Assembly (NCBI GenBank): GCA_020848615.1 | Contig: JADLHW010000103.1 | Location: 1-43,134 of the forward strand | DNA length: 43,134 nt | From: Thermoleophilia bacterium | GTDB taxonomy: Bacteria > Actinomycetota > Thermoleophilia > Miltoncostaeales > Miltoncostaeaceae | Direction of reading: 5' to 3' | Shown: piece by piece, positions 41,001-43,134 of the stretch | Layout: every line of letters starts with the position of its first letter | Numbering within the stretch: the stretch's first letter is position 1 | Program-made: the position numbers and the translations under genes | Notes under the pieces: generated by a model | Seen by the model: only the letters and a program-made list of their open reading frames with translations | Told to the model about the DNA's origin: nothing | Databases searched by the model: none

Positions 41001-42807
41001 CCACGTCCTCCATCACCGATCCGGAGACCACCTGGGTGGCCAGCGGGGTCACCATCGGGCTCGCCTCGCTCGTGGAGCCCGGCCCCGGGGCGCCGCCCTC
41101 CTCCGCCGTGAGCGCGGCGACCACGCCGTCCGGGGCGGGACCGTCGAAGGTGACGGTGAGGGTGGCGACGCCGCCGGTGGTGAGGAGGCGCTCGGTGGCG
41201 AGCGGGACGATCGCCGCGCCGGCGGTGCCGGGGTCCGACACGCCCAGGAACTCCAGCCGGTACTGCCCGGCGGCAGCATCCACGCGTGCGGTCACGGTGA
41301 CCGTGTCGCCGTGCACCGTCGCGGCGGTGAGCTCGGGGTGGTTGAGCAGGCCGTTGGGGCCGTCGTCGCCGTCGCCGCGGTCGTTGGGCTGGTCCCCCGA
41401 CCGCCCCAGGTCGACCGGACGGCCCGTGCCCGCGAACCGGTTCCCGAGGACGGTGTCGTCCCGGGCCGCGGGGCCCGTCACGCGGACGGCGGCGGCCGAG
41501 CCGATGCCCAGCAGGTTGCCGTCCTCCGGGGCGGTGCCGCCGATGGTGACGTCCTCCGCGCCGGCGATCCGCACGGCGGCCTCCAGGCCACGGGACGGCG
41601 CGGTGCCCGCCGGGTCCGCTCCCAGCACGTCGCAGGTGAGCACCGCCCCGCGGGCGGGCGCGCCGAGGGCCACCGCCACGGGCGCCCCGTCGATCGCGAC
41701 GCCGCGGAGCGTGAGGCTGCCGCCGGTCACGCGCAGGGCCGTCCCGCCGGCCCGGGACGCGTCGATCCGGACCGACGGCACCGGCGCGCGCGTGGCGGTG
41801 GCGCAGGAGCCGCCCGCCTGGGTGGTGCCGTCGATGGTCACGGTCCGCGAGATCACCGGCAGCGCGCCGCCCGGGCGGATGACCCAGTGGCGGGAGGGGT
41901 CGTCGTCGCGGCCGGTGTCGGAGTCCGGGATCCCGAAGCCCACCGTGTCGACCAGCGGGCTGGCCTCGGCCTCCATGAGGGCCGCCCGCAGCGTGCACTC
42001 GGCCTCGGCGACGGTGACGGCCTCGCCGGTGCTGCACACCCCGTCGCCCGGCTGGGCGTCCGGCAGGTCACGGGTGCTGTTCACGACGACCGCGATGCCG
42101 AGCGGCCCCAGCTCCACCAGCGGGGAGGGCGTCGCCGCCGGCTCGGGCGCGGTGGGCGGCACGGTGACCGGGTCGGGCTGTGCGGGTGCCCCGGGGTCCG
42201 GGGTGACGGGGTCCGGCGCGGTGGGCGGCACCGGCGTGGTCACGGGGTCCGGCGCCGGCGCCGGGTCGGGGGCGGGCTCGGTGTCGGGCGGGTCCGGCGC
42301 GGTGGGCGGGGTCTCCACGAGGATGTCGCCGCCCAGCAGCATGCCCCGGACGGTGACGGAGCGCAGCCGCGAGGGCGCGGTGGCGATGAGCCCGGTCGCG
42401 CCGCCCAGCAGGCCGCCGTCCAGGACCAGCCGGTGCGGGACCAGCGACGGCGTGGCCGGGTCACCCGACCCGTCCACCACCAGCGCCTCGGCGATGGGCG
42501 GGTACGGCGTGGCGGGGGTGACGCGCGTCTCCCCGGCCGGGCCGGTGCCGCCGGGCACCCAGGCCGGGACGGCGACCACCGCGGTGTCCTCGCCCGGGGT
42601 GGCGTTGGCGTGCGCGATGGCGGCCCGCAGGGTGCACTCGGGGACGCCCTCCGCGGTGAGGGCGCCGGTGTCGCAGCGCCCGTCGGCGGGGTCGGTGTCG
42701 GCGGCGTCCCCGGTGCTGTTCACCACGATCGTCGCCCCGGCCGCGGCGGCCGGCAACGCGGCCACCGCCAGGGCCCCCGCGGCCAGGACGGCGGCGAGCC
42801 GGCTCAC
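35020..42807 (-). CDS. Giant mosaic surface protein
   Basis: 2595 residues. Signal peptide (VSRLAAVLAAGALAVAALPAAAAGA); two CSLREA-like units (VVNSTGD...CTLRAAIAHAN and VVNSTRD...CTLRAALMEAE) around a proline linker; a parallel beta-helix; an SdrD B-like domain (GSVMEDVDGDGQVGDDGSGVAGV); seven propeller repeats (about 770-1165); a second beta-helix (about 1170-1600); three beta repeats with VADPDAGAGAV/DDQGNTG (about 1610-2000); four He_PIG-type Ig repeats (about 2005-2380); a Gly/Pro linker; one membrane helix (about 2493-2512) followed by RRRRRR and an SH3-like end of about 75 residues. Should be displayed outside with a short inside tail. GTG start overlaps the upstream stop. Adhesion role inferred. 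Confidence 0.88.
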   Translation of the reverse strand: MSRLAAVLAAGALAVAALPAAAAGATIVVNSTGDAADTDPADGRCDTGALTAEGVPECTLRAAIAHANATPGEDTAVVAVPAWVPGGTGPAGETRVTPATPYPPIAEALVVDGSGDPATPSLVPHRLVLDGGLLGGATGLIATAPSRLRSVTVRGMLLGGDILVETPPTAPDPPDTEPAPDPAPAPDPVTTPVPPTAPDPVTPDPGAPAQPDPVTVPPTAPEPAATPSPLVELGPLGIAVVVNSTRDLPDAQPGDGVCSTGEAVTVAEAECTLRAALMEAEASPLVDTVGFGIPDSDTGRDDDPSRHWVIRPGGALPVISRTVTIDGTTQAGGSCATATRAPVPSVRIDASRAGGTALRVTGGSLTLRGVAIDGAPVAVALGAPARGAVLTCDVLGADPAGTAPSRGLEAAVRIAGAEDVTIGGTAPEDGNLLGIGSAAAVRVTGPAARDDTVLGNRFAGTGRPVDLGRSGDQPNDRGDGDDGPNGLLNHPELTAATVHGDTVTVTARVDAAAGQYRLEFLGVSDPGTAGAAIVPLATERLLTTGGVATLTVTFDGPAPDGVVAALTAEEGGAPGPGSTSEASPMVTPLATQVVSGSVMEDVDGDGQVGDDGSGVAGVDVWVFADQGNGVPDAGDAVSRTTRTDGVGNWSVTVPGDGTYWAAVDSRDVTPAVGLRGGYTWEDVWAEQTYASPGAVRDAGGGSFTFTGSPGALYGGARPGRGDGFPVLSSAEHVQRAVVSGADVSGLVTGFSFAAVTNTGDDPAAGGFATAASWEDFDADGAGIGTNPEGYEHQVFDGRYVYFVPSMRSGGRHGEVLRYDTAGAFTDVGSWTSFDAGDNGVGSDPDGYVGAVFDGRYVYFAPDDNGSGPHGEVLRLDTRGDFQDTGSWDAYDPGDDGVGADPDGYRGMAWDGRYVYLAPFDNGTAISGEVLRYDTHAAFGSSAGWTTFDPGANGVGTAPEGFFDVRFDGRYLYFAPIGNRGEILRYDTTGSFTAAGSWAGFDPGANGVGTDADGYAAITGDGRYLYFAPYFNGSAYGGEVLRYDTQAAFGVAAGWSVFDPSTAGLGANAVGFRTATFDGRFAYFAQYADASGAPAGDVLRYDTRAAFGAAGSWDLYDPGAAGVGTDPDGALGASFDGRYLYASHWHNGTDFSSEILRYDTARTGQGSLRRFMRNANAIVGAQSSVFAIPTTDGGYTASPVGFTVTPAAALPTLVDPVTLDASTQAQAGAQGRPVVAVDGTSAGTANGITLGAGTGGSTLRGLAVHSFAGDGVRVLTDGDTVAGNRVGIGLDGATARPNAGDGVRVTGGAAAVGGSGTADGNVVSGNGGDGVVLAGGSGNTLRGNRIGTDATGDAPVPNGGDGVRVNGSPTAAIGGPGAGDGNVISGNGDDGVSLETGANGALVRGNAIGVGSGGGVVANGDLGVWVATSGTTIGGTAAADANTISGNTRAGVMVNGGATGNAILRNAMAGNGGLGIDRNAAVITSSAPSDGVTANDPGDADGILNTPDIVSVVEHTANATVTYDLDVAAGTHRVEFFANPAGADPSGSGEAGVLRAAATVVHPGGTATYVQTLSASAGDVITATVTEDTGGGTFGQTSEISRAVAAVAGNDPPVNTVPAPQIIAEDAPLVFTAGGALELSVADPDAGAGAVDVTLTAAAGTLTLSGTAGLTFTTGDGTADAAMRFTGTLAAVNAAFNGARFVPALGYAGPASLQITTDDQGNTGVGGARTDADTLPITVNAENDPPLHAMPPAQAVAEDTPLILGGPSAIQVADPDAGAGAVKVTLTGGNGVLTLSGVAGLAFTTGDGVIDPAMVFTGTLADVNAALDGLTFSPAGDHVGAASLRIVTDDQGNTGGGGSLTDDDTLPITVTAQNDAPAITLPAPVTAPGGSPLVLSVAGGNAVTIADPDIAASPARVTLSATHGTLTVSTTANLAFVAGDGSLDVSMTFTGSLVDVLAALDGLTFLPAPGYSGPASIQVDVSDQGATGAGGTLADSDALAITLPPNPSPPALDPIPPKTVPEGSALSFTATAGDPDLPADTLTWSLVGAPPGAAIDPATGAFTWTPTEQQGPGSHTFAVVVTDATLASDSEPAQVDVTEVNAAPLVDPVADQSSGEGDPVSLQVTATDPDVPAQALTWSAAGLPPGLSIDPSTGAITGTLSAGAATGSPYAVTVTVTDPDGASAQVAFGWSVAISNSAPVLQAIPDATVDEQDPFTATAAATDAEGQAVTYSLRQSPQGMTIDPATGVIRWTPSEAQGPGTFTVKVAATDAGSPAMSAERAFTVKVAEVNRAPVLSAIPDQQARAGTAMTVVAVATDPDIPANLLRFAVDGPAGLTVDDSGTVSWTPADADTGTHAVTVRILDDGAPRRQDTRTFTITVTAAPADGGGGGGGTAPSPPGGGGGGGGGGGGGGIAPLPGPGTGGGNGVRPAPQPPKPSPKPDGTTPAPAAPVLPAARVLRFEPPAAGLPATVDDRVTVTLQAPLKALTAVAELDVPVQLLSMGGAWTVMFVSLIGVRRRRRRPYFVVDVPPGRVLRVLTAPNPAAELRFVLRRDAGPVWSRNRPRRRRGGRWVEVETPAGPGHVEARHLRDASNDLD
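35575..35640 (-). repeat. Poly-glycine low-complexity linker
   Basis: Within the giant gene, GGN-repeat codons encode a run of 14 glycines preceded by APSPP; a flexible stalk before the membrane segment and a likely site of slippage. Confidence 0.8.
39310..40510 (-). repeat. Seven propeller repeats, about 170 bp each
   Basis: Within the giant gene: SWxxFDPGxNGVGTDPDGY, then FDGRYVYFAPxxNG and GEVLRYDTxxAF. Seven copies; the fourth is shorter and the first and seventh more divergent. Expected to close a seven-bladed propeller. Confidence 0.85.
42147..42309 (-). repeat. Pro-rich linker with 13-bp direct repeats
   Basis: GCGCGGTGGGCGG (plus-strand) occurs at 42147-42159, 42216-42228 and 42297-42309, each encoding PPTAP in a PPTAPDP-type linker between the first and second CSLREA-like units. 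Confidence 0.7.
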
Positions 42808-43134
42808 GCGGCCACCGGCGGCACCGGCGACGAGACGGGCGCGGGAGCCGGCACGGGCCGCCCGGGCGCCGCCTCGTCGAGCTGCACGGCGAAGGCCGGC
42901 ACCGGCCCGCGCAGCACCCCGAGGCGCGCCCCCAGGCCCTCGGCGAGCGCGGCGGCGCTCAGCAGGCGCGGCGGCGGCGGCGCGTCGTCCGCCCACGCGC
43001 CCTGGGCCAGCAGCGCCTCGACGTCGTCTCCGGGCGCCGGGCCGCGGAAGGCCACGGCCAGCTGCAGGCGGCCGTCCGACCGGGTGCACAGCAGCCGCGG
43101 CTCGCGACCGCCCGCCGCCGCGACGTGCCGCAGC
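42804..43134 (-). CDS. C-terminal part of an unidentified protein
   Basis: The frame is open to the window edge; about 109 residues visible. RLLCTRSDGRLQLAVAFRGPAPGDDVEALL, then LLSAAALAEGLGARLGVLRGPVPAFAVQLDEA and a proline tail. The second segment faintly resembles the end of histidine-kinase ATPase domains (alanine-rich helix, GxxLxV, then FxxxL), but without the N, G1 and G2 boxes this cannot be tested. Its stop overlaps the giant gene start (GTGA), so the two are coupled. Confidence 0.6.
   Translation of the reverse strand, partial: LRHVAAAGGREPRLLCTRSDGRLQLAVAFRGPAPGDDVEALLAQGAWADDAPPPPRLLSAAALAEGLGARLGVLRGPVPAFAVQLDEAAPGRPVPAPAPVSSPVPPVAA

Noticed and set aside
42804-43134. Histidine-kinase ATPase domain
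   Set aside because: The resemblance covers only the last strand-helix; the N, G1 and G2 boxes are outside or absent, so it is not called.
1-43134. tRNA, rRNA, CRISPR array, IS element or prophage
   Set aside because: No cloverleaf with conserved arms, no spaced repeats, no transposase or phage genes were seen.

Overview
The window is very GC-rich, bacterial, gene-dense DNA. Gene content points to Actinomycetota: a DnaE1-type replicative polymerase, a long DtxR/MntR regulator with a C-terminal SH3-like domain, DUF3054 and Lin0512 proteins, GTG starts and many start codons with no Shine-Dalgarno (SD) sequence. Several families (a tetrad-less aldo/keto reductase, a nine-cysteine protein, propeller and CSLREA surface proteins) suggest class Thermoleophilia; that placement is inference. 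I see no phage, insertion sequence, CRISPR array, rRNA or tRNA. The window reads as ordinary chromosome with lineage-specific genes.

Layout. 1-2449: two overlapping propeller-like genes (the first cut by the window edge), then pirin. 2574-6011: dnaE, closed by a perfect 18-bp stem terminator. 6059-7024: copC and a His-rich membrane protein. 7235-9624: a small Cys-rich protein and a manganese locus, mntH-mntR, with a perfect 22-bp palindrome over the mntH start codon. 9693-14720: secreted cyclophilin, zinc ribbon, ABC-2 exporter, a divergent aldo/keto reductase, Lin0512 and a GGDEF enzyme. 14816-16588: a lipoprotein, then TerC behind a probable yybP-ykoY Mn2+ riboswitch. 16563-23233: membrane proteins, MsrB, an APC permease, a secreted Cys-rich propeller protein and acetyl-CoA synthetase. 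23346-27950: copZ-copA and a run of four-base-overlap genes (DUF815 ATPase, DUF3054, lipoprotein). 27987-30763: small proteins, an IclR regulator and an Mrr-like nuclease whose 3' end overlaps iclR. 30832-35023: YidB, an MFS transporter with a coupled partner, a CPA2 antiporter variant and a degenerate metallo-beta-lactamase-fold protein. 35020-43134: a 2595-residue mosaic surface protein and the 3' end of its upstream neighbour.

How the genes work together. Manganese appears on both sides of the balance: import (MntH) with its sensor (MntR) and operator, and export (TerC) with a riboswitch. Copper is handled twice: CopZ with the CopA P-type ATPase in the cytoplasm and membrane, and CopC with a membrane partner outside. 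Many adjacent genes overlap by four bases (ATGA or GTGA), implying translational coupling.

A genome-style feature stands out: at eleven starts a TAnnnT hexamer lies only 6-9 nt before the ATG/GTG and no clear SD is present, the architecture expected of leaderless or near-leaderless mRNAs. The least explained parts are the aldo/keto reductase without catalytic Asp and Lys, the antiporter with Asn in the ion site, the chain of two micro-ORFs before the MBL-fold gene, an in-frame duplication lying just beyond a stop codon, and the giant surface protein.
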